A stretch of 64,000 bases of DNA, from NCBI GenBank assembly GCA_025617745.1, contig CM046862.1, forward strand, positions 53,323,097 to 53,387,096, written 5' to 3'. Positions within the stretch are counted from its first letter, which is position 1; the number at the start of each line of letters is the position of its first letter. The translations under genes and the position numbers were made by a program. Source of the stretch: Heliocidaris erythrogramma (Eukaryota; Echinodermata; Echinoidea; Camarodonta; Echinometridae). The notes under the pieces were generated by a model. That model was not told where the DNA came from and did not search any database. It saw nothing but the letters and a program-made list of their open reading frames with translations. Shown piece by piece: positions 12,310 through 24,348 of the stretch.

Positions 12310-13636
12310 TGCTCCTTGAAAATGTGATAGGTGTATGCCTATTTTCCCTTTTCTTTTGTTTGTTTGTTTTTCATATGAAAGAGATAAAATTGGTCATCGG
12401 ATATTCGGGAAATCTATTTTTGTTTAATTTTCATTTCTCGATATCATCCTATCTGGGTTAGGATTTTATCATGTAAGTTCAAATTACTGCTTATATATTG
12501 ACCTCCCTGACAGTTGGCGTTCTTCCAAAATATCTGTTAACGGAACTGACTACCGGAGAAGGGAAATTATGTAATGATACCTTTGGGTTATCCCAGGGAT
12601 CAAGGATTTGGATTTCTTTCAAAATCCCCCCCCCCCCCCCCAAAAAAAAAAAAAAGAAAAAAATAAAAAAAAAAAAAATAAATAAATAAATAAATAAATA
12701 CAAAAATAAAAAATAAATAAATAAATTAAATTAAATTAAAAAAATAAGAAATAAAATAAAAGAAAGGAAAAAATGCATTATTTTCTTTATTTTTTTTCTT
12801 TTTGTTACTAAAGTTTCATTTTTAATGAATCATTTTTTGAAGTTAATGTATTTTGATTATAATTTGATATTCATACGAATATGTACAAAACATGACTAGA
12901 ACGTGTAAGTTGAAAAAAAAACTAATAATTTACACATTATTATATTTTTCATCTTTTATTTTATTTCATTTCCAGTAATATAATATAACAGTATTACGGA
13001 GTAGAATAATCTGAAGAAGAGCAAATGATAGAATGCTGTCGATTGACAATGATATGAATCCCAACATTCCCTTCTGTAACCAGCCGAATTCTTCTTTGGT
13101 TCCTTATTTTATGCCGTATTTCTTTAACTCATTTCGTCTTATAAAAGTACCTTTTATAAAGAAAAAAGGTTTCAGTGAGTCAGTGAGTAAACAAATTTGG
13201 CAATGACTGCTGGAGTTTTGTCAAGCTCAAAAATAATTCTTAAGGTCAAATTAAAAGAAGACAGAGATTCATTGAAATAAATATTAATGTTAAAAGTGAT
13301 TTGAAGCTCCTGTGATAACGCAAAATTAAACCACACAAAAAATAAAATGTGTTTTTAAGGTTACCTAATTATTTCTGCCAAAAGTAATATGGAAGAAAAT
13401 GTATGATAGTGATGGGAATGGAAATATCAGGAAATCAGGTCAAAGGGACCTTCCATTTTTGACACGGAATCCTCCATCCCTAATATATATATTCATGCAA
13501 GTCGGTTCGGACTTGTTATTCAGCACTTATTTTTCATTTTTAATAGGATATAAATCTGCTTAATATGTTTAATAAAGTTTGTATAAAGATAAAGATACTG
13601 ATAAAGATTTTACGCATTCCATATCACAATGCATTG
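12310..13636. other. Non-coding stretch with A-rich simple repeats
   Basis: Poly(C) at 12626-12641 runs directly into poly(A) and (AAAT)n to about 12760. Beyond that nothing is recognised. Confidence 0.5.
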
Positions 13637-13638
13637 TA

Positions 13639-13846
13639 CAGCCCTGGAAAAAATTATTAGACCAAGCTTCTGTAATAAGGGTACTATAATATGCATACAA
13701 AATTATAAAAATGGTTTGTCTATGCAATTAATTGAATGAATACCAAATTCCAGCAGTAATGCTTTTATGATATTTTATTTCCTACTTACCACAAAACATA
13801 ACACTATCAGTAACCATTCTTGGTCTAATCATTTTTTCCATGGCCG
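13639..13846. mobile_element. 208-bp mariner-type MITE
   Basis: Left end CAGCCCTGGAAAAAATTATT, right end complementary to CGGCCATGGAAAAAATGATT; both continue into AGACCAAG. TA flanks each end (13637-13638, 13847-13848). Such CAG..TGGAAAAAATTATTAGACC ends are typical of Tc1/mariner derivatives. There is no coding sequence. Confidence 0.85.
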
Positions 13847-14457
13847 TATATGAAGCGGGAGAGGAAAGTAAGAACCCAAATATATTTTAGGGGTACCCCT
13901 AGACTTGTCTCTCAGCCAGAGTTCTGGGGCCCTAGGGCTTTGCGGTTCCGCTGGGGAGGAAGAAAGCGTGGGGGACTGTCGATAAATGCAAGAAGCGTCA
14001 CACAATTTGATTTCGTAATCAGCAATGGCGGATGAAATGCTTCGAACTTGGAGTAAATGACGCTGCCTTTCGTATTGATACCGATTTGCCAAGTTTATAT
14101 TTTTCTTTAATCTGTATACGTTTAAATCGAACATTACACATTTTTCTCTTTTTTACGATCACTTTTCTATGGTTATTTTCTAGAACACCATCCCCCTCCG
14201 CCGGCGACGATGGATAAAAGGTGGGTTGTTTGAATACTTTGTGTAGGCCAATTGATCATTGATCATTGATCAAGGAGTGTATATTGTAAACTATTGTTTG
14301 GAAAGCCTTACAATTTCATAAACTGAAATATGAGGTTTTTTTTAAAACAACCCTCCATCTTAAGAAGGTCAATTTTCAAAGCAACGCCTTCACCATAACC
14401 ACCCACTCCAACCAACACGCGTGTATTAAGGTCAGTTAATTAAAGAGGTGGAAGGGA

Positions 14458-14500
14458 GAGTTTAATCAAGGAGCTACGTGGTAACTCCTTGATTAAATCC
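14458..14500. repeat. Short perfect hairpin
   Basis: TTTAATCAAGGAG, an 11-base loop, then CTCCTTGATTAAA. It is isolated, with no gene next to it to suggest a terminator or attenuator role. Confidence 0.8.
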
Positions 14501-17059
14501 AGCATGGGTGTTCACTCGATTTTAATGACTTTCAAGGGGCCCCTGCTGATTATATTGTGCTTTGTTAAATATGTTATTATACAAGAATGTTTTACTTTCC
14601 TCCATCATAAATCACTGTGGCACAAAGAAATAATAAATTCCAAAATAAAGCCTTTTCAATGCCCTATTGTATTCATTATATAGTTGTATCGTGTTTGTTT
14701 GGATTGCGCAAGAGAGTATTGTTTTGTATCTATTAATCAAAATGCTACGCAAAGAAATGTGAAACACACTATTTATTTGTCCTATCTCATATAGTATCAT
14801 TATTGTGATACCCCTATTATATGTTTTTATTTTTCCCCAGTGAAAATGAAAGGAATGAAATGAAATATTTTGTATTTTTTTCATATCTTTATTTAGAATA
14901 CATAATAAAGAATACCGAGTAGTTGCAAATATTGCCATGCCTTGGGTGCCATATTCTCTTCTAAAGTCAGAAGTTTTATAATATGTATGAAAGTGGATAT
15001 TTTTCACAGGAATTCTATTTTGGGATTTGTTGCTTCATGAAAATAGCATGAAGTCAATCCCAGGTCATGATGCGTACAGTGACCGGAGGTTGAATGAACT
15101 TCCCCTGACTTACCCCCTTCTTCCCCCTGTTAAAGCCCCGTATAGTTTTGGGTTTAGATCGTCAATATCAAGCTACTAGAACTCAAACCTGCTGTGACTT
15201 TATTTGTTTGTTTGTTACCTTGTTTAGGATTTGTAGGGGGCTGGAGGGGTGTTTGGGTTGTTTTTGGTTTGTTTTGTTTCTGTTTATGTTGCTATCTCTG
15301 TTTTTGTTGTTGTTGTTTTTTGGGTTTTTGGTTACCTCTAAAGTGGAATATTCGAAAAACTAATGAGAGATGAAATATATCTTTCAGATATTTTCCAGGA
15401 TATACGTTTGCACAAATTAAGGGTATGTGTATAGCATACGGGCAGGGGTGAGTAAACGGATTTCGAACGAACCTGTATTAGAGGTATCGTATTGAGGTGT
15501 GCTAAGGATAAGGCAAAGATGGTCGATAGCCTCGATTATGGGTTATTCTCGGATATAATCTGAAATTCTTCGGATTAATTGATCAGACTTCGGAAAGCAT
15601 GAACGGAAGGGACGGAATGCAAATTATAAACGGAATGAACAATATATGAATCTATGAACCTATTAGTATATGGAACTTTATCTTGTATATCATTAAGTGA
15701 ATCAACATGATTATATCACAGGTGCATTTCAAATTTTAAAGAAAATCAATTTCTGATAGCTACCATTTCCCTCCCCCACCCCGCCCCTCTCTCTCTCTCT
15801 CTCTCGCTCTCTCTTCATAGTTTCTTTTCATCAATCTCCTATCTCTCTTTTCCGCACTCCCTCCAGTTGATCTTGCTGTTATCTTTAGATGCAACTGTCT
15901 ATAACTTGTCATTAATGTCATTCCCATGTCAGTCCTCCCTACATTTTGTAACCCACTTAAGGTAAAGTGCGCTTAATCCCTTTAATATTTTCTTCCTCTC
16001 TTTACTTTGGATGGGTTTCTTCGTTTTCCCCCTTCCTCCTCGACTTCCTTCCATACGGCCTAGCCTTAACTTTCTATAATATTTTGAACTCTGAAATGTC
16101 AAATCCACAGTATCGTGCCAAGGATGCTTCATGTAGAGCTAGAAGGGGCCAAGTCCAAAATATAGACATCTGCTGGCGTAAGCCGACTGCAGGACATTTA
16201 TATTAATACATTTATATACTTATTCATATAACGAAATTATATGATATCATTTATATACCTCGTTGTTTACTGTATTATATGCATTCATTTGTGAGTAAAT
16301 GTTATGCGACTACTCTAACCTTTGTAGCATACTGATCCAATAAAATAATATAGGGGAGGATATAGATAGGAAACTTACTGATCATCTATGTTACTTGGAC
16401 TGAAGAAGCGGCAGTTGTTTTCTTACGTAATGGTTGTTCAAAAGTAACAGTTATATCTATGTCATAGACCTACGCCCTGTGGTTTATACTGTTCATTATG
16501 TAGAGAGTTGGAACCAACATGTTAAGATATCTCAGTCAGATTACTTCGGAGAACATTCTCCTCATATTCAATCACATTCGTCTGAGTTTTTCGTATGACA
16601 TGCGTATGGTAATGAGGAGAAGACTGGCATATTTGAAAACATAATTTCATTATTGTGGATTTAGCACCTGATATATCTCATTTGAAGCTAGCTTTTCTTT
16701 TCCCATTACTTTTGATGTTTAATAGGTCACTCTGGTCTTTTTATAGCAATTTAACCATGGTAACCACTTCGTTGTTAGGATAATTCAATAAGAAGGAGAA
16801 ACAATAGCGATCTGAGGAGCCAAGATGAATGTAGGCCTAATTTAATCATAGTACTTGGCAAAGGACTTGCCGAGAAGGATTCGTTACAAGAATCTCAACA
16901 GTGTGGATATCAAGTGCAAGCCTTTATTTCAGTCCTCTGAATGTTTGGATTGACAACGATGACGACAATGATGAAGAGGAGGGGCAGGAGGAGGGAGTTG
17001 ATGATGATGAGGATGAAAATAATGATGACAGCGATGATGTTAATGATGATGGTGATGAT
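14501..17059. other. Non-coding stretch
   Basis: (CT)n at about 15787-15815 and a GATGAT-rich tract at 16956-17059. No exon pattern or recognisable element elsewhere. Confidence 0.5.
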
Positions 17060-17407
17060 TAGTAAATGAAGAAGCTTAATGGGAGGAATTTTAATTTGTA
17101 AACAATTTTCTTTTAAGGATTACTCCCAGTGTTAAAGATCGTATGCTCGATCTGTAATGAAAAAGTCAGAAAAAATGGAACCAGCGGGATTTGAACCTGT
17201 CATCTACTGCTTGCCGGGCAGCGACCCAACCACCAGGCCATTCTGGTTGACGGCAAGTCACGATGAACTGGAATCAAATACCCAAGATCCTCCTCTTTCT
17301 GACTCAGTAACATTCAACGGTCCGCCGTGGACAACTACACTGGGAGTAATCCTAACAAAAAATGTTTACAAATTGAAATTCCTCCCATTAAGCTTCTTCA
17401 TTTACTA
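17060..17407. mobile_element. TIR element carrying a tRNA-like sequence
   Basis: The arms TAGTAAATGAAGAAGCTTAA (17060-) and, inverted, TTAAGCTTCTTCATTTACTA (to 17407) pair over about 65 bases, continuing through GGGAGGAATTT and GGATTACTCCCAGTG. The interior contains a tRNA-like unit at 17176-17250 (- strand). Confidence 0.82.
17176..17250 (-). pseudogene. tRNA-like sequence (probably SINE-type, not a functional tRNA)
   Basis: On the - strand it reads AACCAG...CTGGTTCCA, with a pairing acceptor end and 3' CCA-like terminus, TGGCCTGGTGG (A-box-like), and GGTTCAAATCC (B box). The anticodon-loop reading is ambiguous (possible GGC) and position 33 is not U. The T stem is mispaired. Most likely a tRNA-derived repeat. 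Confidence 0.6.
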
Positions 17408-17496
17408 ACCATTGTCCACGGCGGACCGTGGAATATTAATGAGTCAGAAAGAGGAGGATATTGGGTATTTGATTGCGGTTCATCGTGACTTACCGT

Positions 17497-17570
17497 GAAC
17501 CAGAGTGGCCTGGTGGTTAGGTCGCTGCCCGGCAAGCAGTAGATGACAACTTTGAATTTCGTTGGTTCCA
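17497..17570 (+). pseudogene. Degraded tRNA-like sequence, mirror copy
   Basis: It repeats the previous unit on the + strand: GAACCAGAGTGGCCTGGTGG through GTTGGTTCCA. The B-box position reads CTTTGAATTTC and is degraded, so it is unlikely to be transcribed by pol III. Confidence 0.6.
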
Positions 17571-17905
17571 TTTTTTTCTGACTTGTGATTTTCATTACAG
17601 ATCAAGCGGTGCAAATTTAACAGGGAATCAGACACAACTTACACACAATTTCAAGGATTATATTACGCATTATGTTATACAGTTATTTCTAGCAAAGTCC
17701 ATGGGAAATATCAGCCATGTTGGGTCATGAATCGTGTCAAGCATGCAATCAGTATATGTTTTTTTAATTCATATCACCAGTTGTTTGTCATTTTCGTTTC
17801 CTACTCCAACTTTTCAAAGTTCTTTCATAATGCATTTTTAATCGAGGCATATACTTACAAAAATATGAGTGATGACTTCACATACCGCAACCAAGACGGC
17901 ACAGG

Positions 17906-18190
17906 TTGAACTCAACGAACCTCGCTCACATGAAATACAAGGAGTTGAACAAACTCGTATATGAACAACAACCACACGAAGATCAATTGCACTCGTGGAT
18001 GTCAAGCATTGCCGGGGTCATCGGTCCTCCAGCTTACACAGCAACAGCAAAACGACCAGAACGACACCGAAGTTCCGAAGTTCTTTGCGTCAATTTGGCG
18101 AGCGAGGAGGACAAGTGAAAGTTGCAACAGATCGAGTTTCGGTAGCCCCCGAACTAAAGAACCGAGTGGAAACATGATTCACAAACAGGT
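17906..18190 (+). other. Unassigned ORF cluster, possible exon
   Basis: A GC-richer patch with three overlapping open frames (17906-18118, 17961-18242, 17995-18177) and an AAACAG|GTAGGC donor-like site at 18189. No domain is recognised, and a TGA closes the 17961 frame just upstream. It could be a fragment of a decayed element or an exon of an unseen gene; evidence is weak. Confidence 0.2.
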
Positions 18191-18354
18191 AGGCATAATG
18201 TTTAGGGAGCAGAATGCGTGGAAGACTGCGTGGAAAACGTGAGTCACTTGATCACCATGGCAACGGGGTCCCCATACTTTGAGTTCTCCCGTCTGTTTGC
18301 GTCGTCCTACTTCCTTTAAAAATATTCTCTGCGACGTTCAACGCCTCTCCCTCT

Positions 18355-18640
18355 GTGGTTAAGTCGTTTTATCTTGCTGACTTTTCTAACCTAGCTTACA
18401 CCCTTCCATCTTGCTCTCACTCCCTTTTTACGTTCCCTTTATCCCCCTCTCCCTCTATCTCCTTGTTCCTCTTGATTTCTCACTCTTTCTCTCTCTCTCT
18501 CTCGCACTCTTTTCATAAATATTTTTTTTCTTTCTTTCTGTCTTTTGCTCGCTTTGCCCACTTAACACTTAGATCTAAATTACCCCCCTCTCTCTCTCTT
18601 TCTCTCTCTATCTATCTCTCTCTCCCTCTTTCTTTTAACT
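18355..18640. repeat. CT-rich polypyrimidine region
   Basis: TCTC/CTTT repeats, densest at 18478-18520 and 18588-18640. Ser/Leu-rich frames here are artefacts. Confidence 0.85.
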
Positions 18641-19379
18641 CACGAGTGTCTACTTACCCATTTATTTTTTGTTTGGCTCTTTCTTAGTTTCAGTCTTCTT
18701 TGTCAACATTATTCGATTGCATTCACCGTTCGAAATTTCACTACCCTCAACGGGTAAGAGCATGGATTTAAATATCAGTCACGATATATCATTAAACCAT
18801 AATTATGATTCAAATTTCGAATACAAATACATGATTATTAGAGGTAACCATGTGGATAATCACCATAACCAGAACTATCAGATAATAGAATGTTGTTATC
18901 CTGTAACCATAATGTAATGTGGTTTTAGGAATGACAACAAAATCAGACGGATTTACCAACATCCTTTTACCTGTGTACCTCTCAACATGATTCATCCCAG
19001 GACAGAGAAAATGGGGGAAAACGTGAATACGATCTTCCTCTTCTTCCCTTGCATCAGACACGAAACCATGTATTACATAATTCTCAGAAAGTCACAACAG
19101 GTCTTTTCTAATTACGTCAGATTGTATTTGTTTTACGATAAGAAATACCAATTGTGAAGGCCTAAAACCATACTCTTCCGCGAATTTCGAGAGGGGTCAA
19201 GATTCTCATAAACACTTTCAAACCCCGAAAAATTATTTTCCCCGTTAAAGGGCGAGTCAATTAGAATCAACATTGGGGCTAAAAATGTAGTACATAGGTC
19301 CAATGACACAATTCTGACATTTTTACAGAAAAAAAAATTGCCCAGTAACAAGAAATTGGTCAAAAAACTCACTAATTTG
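18641..19379. other. Non-coding stretch
   Basis: Nothing recognised on either strand. Confidence 0.4.
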
Positions 19380-19912
19380 GGAACGCCCCCAAAAATTGAC
19401 AGCTGATTGGCTAGAGCGATTTGACGTAGCATCGGGAAGTCCCCCGCGAAGCCACTGTGTTGTGTTGTTTTGTGATTTTATCCCGTCCTCTGTCCTGTCC
19501 TTTCTTTCTTTTTTGTCATGTCGATCTGTGCCACAATGTCTTTTGTGTCTTTTCCATCTTCACCTCTTTCACTTACTTGTATCCTGGATTATACCAGTAA
19601 GTGATCTTGTTTTCCCCGTAATACCTTTTGTAAATACATCTCACTGTCAGATGCACTTATTGCATCTATTTTTTTCCGTGTTAATTGGAAATAGTTACTA
19701 ACATGCCATGAGGGGCCTTAAGTTTACAAGCATTGCTTTCACCAAGGTCTCCTCGTCTTTCTTTTCAACTACTTTCAGTATTAAAAAAATTTGCATTGTT
19801 CATTTGTCGTGCCTACACTATATAAACTTCATGTTTTGTTATTTCACAATTGTACATGTACAATGATTTGAAAGACAAATAAACTTGAACTTGAACTTGA
19901 ACTTGAACTAAG
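19380..19912 (+). mobile_element. Probable LINE 3' region with (TTGAAC)n tail
   Basis: A T-rich stretch ends in AAATAAACTTGAACTTGAAC with four to five hexamer units at 19878-19908. This is the tail structure of many non-LTR elements. No RT sequence remains, so the 5' limit is approximate. Confidence 0.5.
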
Positions 19913-21493
19913 TTTGACTAATATGTTGGCAATGTAAATGAATGATAATTTATCCATTTTTATATCACTATTTATACAATTTCGACAATCGTTAAGTCCC
20001 CCAAAAGGATTTGAATAGGTTGTTTAGACATTTTAGTAGAGGTCAAATGAGTCTGGCATTTTTTCAAACACTTTACCCATGATAATTCCTCTTTTGGATT
20101 AGGTGTATGTTTTGGACAAACGTAATATTTTACAGACAAGTAGACGTGTGGACAGTCGCTTTACTGCTGACCGTACCTTGCGAATCTTTGTGTGCGTGCT
20201 TATGATAACAACCAAGTACACTGAAAGACTGGATGAAAGTCTAAATATATTACAACAATTACAGCAAAATCGTGTGCTGCAAGCTAGCTGCCTCCCGGGG
20301 GGGGGGGGGGGGGCACTCACATATATATGTCACACATGTATGTGCCGCTGTGACGTCCCCCATTTTCAACCTTTTCGGGTCGCTCCCATGATATGCGATT
20401 TTCAGATTTTCACTAACCGCACCTCGATTGGCTTCCGACTCGCTCCCTAGAATATGAGAAAACAATGCGCACAGCCTATTGTCCGGGAACGGTCGCTCCC
20501 TAGCCTCCCAGGCCAGCGCAGCGGGGAGCTGGGCGGCCTAGTGCCCCCTAACTGAACGCGGTATTACTAGTGCTAGCGGCGGCTCAGCGAGATCATTCTG
20601 CATGCGACATCGAGACAGTGCAGTGGCCCGGCATGTACAGCGTTAAAAACAGCGCTGCGACCGCTGACTCAGCTCATGCACCGTATGTGTACCAGAGTAG
20701 TGAGATCGCGAGCAGCTAAAATTAGCTCTGCCCATGAGCCCGTTCGCTCCTTAGACCCTCAGAAATGAGCTTCCTCAATTAACCATTTAGCTCCTTAGCC
20801 CCCTGTTTTGAGATTGCTTTTCTTAATCCCAGACTATCCTTAATCCCGGACTATCGTTTTTGCTCTTCACACTTTTTTGTTTTAAGTCCCATACTAAGTG
20901 CTTAGCTGGGGTTGAGAAATTTTCTGCTTTTCACACTTGCGCTTGCTTAACCCCAGACTATTCGATAGCTCATGAATATTGATATCTTCACTATCGCGCA
21001 TGCGCCTGCAGACTATCGCGGTCGAACTCTGCTATGGTCTGCATGTGTCGTACGATTTCAGACTAGATCATCCAATCCAATCCAATTCCAATCGTTTTCG
21101 TGGTCGATCATGGCTTCAAATCATTCGTTAAGCGCTGTATTGCTGATTTTAAACATGATCAGAACAACAATGCGGCAACAATGTTAAGGCGAGCTAGCTA
21201 GCTCATGCAAAAATCGATCGTACTATGTTGTTGTTGTTGTTGCAAGCCTCTTTCGAGCTTGATGACAATACTATTTCACCGATTCAAATCAATTACAAGC
21301 TTTTCATCGAATTATATTGATCTCATTTTAAAATTCATCTATGTAAATATGATTAATGACTATGGATGCAAGCAACAATTACAGGCTGCATTCCATTCCC
21401 ATTTTTAAAAATTAAATGTCATTTTTTTAAGATTAAAAGAAAATCAGCCCTGCCTCGTAAAATATTAGTCGTCAAGATCGAGCATCCACTTAC
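19913..21493. other. Non-coding stretch, repeat-like GC-rich patch
   Basis: Poly(G) at 20296-20312 is followed by a GC-rich, CTCCCT/GCGAG-rich segment to about 20760 that looks like a dispersed repeat, then a paired-word region (AATCCCAGACTAT, AATCCCGGACTAT, ACCCCAGACTATT) at 20825-20965. No gene. Confidence 0.4.
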
Positions 21494-21880
21494 GGTAAGC
21501 ACTATATAGGCACCAATCCTGCAGCTGAGCTCATCAATATTCATACTAATACGGTTTATTCCGTCAAGACTAGTCGGCATGAATATTCATGAAAACGAAT
21601 TGTAGCGATTTAATAAAACGAGCAAGGGCATCGAGCAGCTGTTCTGTGTAGCGCAATCGGATAATCCAGTCCTCTCTTGGTGAAAGGACCACGAGTTTGA
21701 ACCTCGGCAGAGGTTTATATTACGAAATTTTCTTTTACTAATTTAAAAGTAAGGTGACTGAGTAAGAAAATACAAGTCCGAAACTTGTAGTGTCTTTCAA
21801 AGTCTTCAAAAAGGGGTTTCTGATATGAATATTCATGAGCTCAGCTGCAAGATTGGTGTCTATAAATGATAGTGCTTACC
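21494..21880. mobile_element. 387-bp TIR element carrying a tRNA-like sequence
   Basis: The left end GGTAAGCACTATATAGGCAC and the right end (complement GGTAAGCACTATCATTTATA) continue as pairing arms through CACCAATC, GCAGCTGAGCTCAT and GAATATTCAT, about 60 bases with small indels. No clear target duplication. The interior holds the tRNA-like unit at 21643-21712. Confidence 0.8.
21643..21712 (+). pseudogene. tRNA-like sequence inside a TIR element
   Basis: TAGCGCAATCGG (21649-21660) fits an A box, and GAGTTTGAACCTC (21694-21706) approximates a B box, at tRNA-like spacing. The acceptor ends do not pair convincingly, so a functional tRNA is unlikely. Confidence 0.5.
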
Positions 21881-24260
21881 ATGTACTACATGTACATGTA
21901 CATGTACTTGCAACGCATGGAGCCGAGGTAAACAATTTCGCACCTTTCAGGTGAACTTTCGCACCCGGAAGCGTTATAAGGAAATGCATATTTATGAGCA
22001 CGTTGTCTGTGATGACCGGCATGTGTGGTCCTTAACAACTCATTTTCTTTTTAATTTTCACACTTGCATTCTTAGCACCGCAATTGCCTGGCTAACCCTG
22101 TTTTTTGCAGGGTTTTTGATAGTCCCGTACTAATTGCGGGGTTAGCCCACTTTGGTAAAAGTAAGTGTGAAAACAACTTAACCCGGGAAATTTTGCTAGT
22201 GTGTAAAGCATAAAAGTGTTTCCTATAAATATATGCCTTATGGAATTTTTGAAATGGACTTAAGGTCTAATTTATCTTTTATGATAATTATACAGAATTC
22301 GTCACTAACAATACTTAAAAGCTCATTTTAAAAGTGTAAAATCTGATACAGGGATAATTACATCTATAATGTCTTCCCTATCATGATTATTGCACCTCGA
22401 TATTCCTCCGGTTCGCAATTGCTGTCATTTCGTCCGCACCACGATGCCGGAACCAGTATGATTTTAAAAGTTAACCCTTTCGAGACAAATTATCACATGT
22501 TATGGTTTGGCCCAATAACTTTTGATTCAGAGCCCTAAAAAACATACCAGATGTATGAGTAGAAAGAGAAAAAATTTCTCCGCACACTGTGTCCATTTCT
22601 ATTGCATGACCATTACTGCGTTTGCTGACATGATTTTTAATAAGGAGAATAAGCTTTAAAATCCTTAAATTGGCTACACATTGAGAGGTTCAAAATCCTT
22701 GTTTTTTGTTAAAATTGACAATTTTTTCAACTTTTCGACAAAGTGCTTAACCGTTTATGTTGTTTCCAAAGACATTACATTTCAGAACCATCTAACAGTA
22801 AAATATTTTTTTTTGTTGCCAATTTGAAGAACAAGATTTAGCGTGAGCGTACAAATGGGGGTCATATCAGGGTCATTTGTACCATATACTAATTACGAAC
22901 TGGCTTATTCAAAATCAGTGCAGCAAGTGTGTTCAGAATGGATAAGTAATTTGTATAACCATGTGACTGTGAGTGTATTATCAGGACTCATCGAAAGCGA
23001 AAGCTGAATAATATTTCAAAAAGTTGCATCCTGAAATGCATTTTTCTTTTAAAGATAAAAATTCACACATACTAGTTTGCACTTTAAGCTATTCCGAATT
23101 CTCGAGTTTAAATTGAACGACAGTTTAATAGTAATTCGTCATATTAATGTTTAATAAAATCCAATTAATCTCTCTTTAGTTATGCTCTAATAGTATAATA
23201 TATTAAAACTACTAGTACTCTATTAAACATAATTATTAAAGGCAATTAGTTATCATAGCACTCCTATTACTAAAAGTTGTATGATGCTCGAGCTAAGAAT
23301 AATTTACTTATTACCGAATTATATCATGAAAGGAATATATGTAATATATTATATACTTTGTTTATATATATATATATATAAAACAAAGTGATAAATATCA
23401 GTGAGCTATTTCTTTTCAAGTAAGATGTGAAATACATGAGAACTCACTGAAATCCTTGAGATGCTTTAATACAGATACGATTGTTTATTTCCTTGGCAAA
23501 GTGATTTGTAACTGAAGTGAGATCTTTTATTCATTTTCACGTGATATGTGTCCATTGCTTTACAATACTTGATATTTAAAAGTTCTGTAATTTTGTTGTA
23601 GCTTGGTATAGTATCAAAACACGATGATACATAAATATAATTAACAATACAGTCTCTGAGGTCAAAATTACGATAAAACCTTTTTTTATATAATCCCCTT
23701 TTAAGTCTCTTTCTGAAATTAAAATTTATACAAAAGTGACTTCCTCTCTTTCTCCCTCCACTAAATGCCATACACCCCTTCTCTCTCTCTCTCTCTCTCG
23801 CTCTCTCTCGCGCTCTCTCTCTCTCTCTCTCTCGCTCTCTCTCGCTCTCTCTCTCTCTCTCTCTATTGTACATCTTCATTCGCTTTATAGAGTTGGGATA
23901 CTTTCAGTGTAAGAGAGGCTTTTGAAACCGAACAATGTCATTAAAGTGTTTATTTCTTTCTCTTAAAAAGAAAATAATATGAGAGACACTTATCGACATC
24001 TGAGTTTAATATGCATGTTGCCTATAAATTAATTATACTTCCTCAGATTCCACTTTCGCTCTTTCTTGACAACTGCACGCCTTTTTCCAATATATCTTCC
24101 GATTAAAGAACACTTCCTGATTTCAATGTTCTTTCAATAGGAGTTTTACTTGGGATGTCATTTTGTTGTGTTTCCCTTGCTGGTTTAATCAATAACTTCG
24201 TTTCTTAATCGTTAAAATATTATTTATAAGGCACACAAATATAAATAGATCAAACCTGTT
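21881..24260. other. Non-coding region upstream of gene A
   Basis: A TACATGTA-type run at 21885-21907, an AT hairpin around (TA)n at 23353-23390 and (CT)n at 23780-23864. No exon recognised. The promoter of gene A must lie here, but no clear element is seen beyond a weak TATA-like TATTTATAAG at 24221. Confidence 0.4.
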
Positions 24261-24348
24261 ATGGAGATAAACTTGACTAAATGTTTCGTCTTCTCGGTTT
24301 TCTGTTTGTCTTCATCTGGTATGCAAACAGCTTCGGGAACCGTCTTGG
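24261..24348 (+). CDS. Gene A exon 1: signal peptide
   Basis: The 29 codons from ATG 24261 begin MEINLTKCFVFSVFCLSSSG, a short polar N-terminus, a hydrophobic core and a small-residue cleavage region, as in secretory signal peptides. A GTAAGT donor follows at 24349, leaving one base (phase 1) that completes the Gly codon with the first two bases of the WSC exon. A TATTTATAAG stretch at 24221-24230 could be a TATA-like element about 40 bases upstream, but this is weak and the true transcript start is unknown. Confidence 0.65.

Larger units (their letters stand above)
17149..17603. repeat. Second, offset inverted repeat with ~185-base arms
   Basis: 17149-17334 is repeated in inverse orientation at 17412-17603 with roughly 85-90% identity by eye (AATGAAAAGTCAGAAAAAATGG against its complement, the CTGCTTGCCGGGCAGCGACC block, GGTCCGCCGTGGACAA). 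One arm lies inside the TIR element above and the other outside it. Confidence 0.82.

Noticed and set aside
17176..17250. Functional tRNA gene
   Set aside because: T stem mispairs, position 33 is not U, and it is embedded in inverted repeats with a degraded mirror copy.
23466..23879. 137-codon - strand ORF with RERERE stretch
   Set aside because: The charged part is the CT microsatellite; the remainder has no recognisable domain.
24281..24348. Alternative start at 24281 giving a more hydrophobic signal peptide (MFRLLGFLFVFIWY)
   Set aside because: That frame leaves two bases at the GTAAGT donor, which does not match the phase-1 WSC exon; the 24261 frame does.
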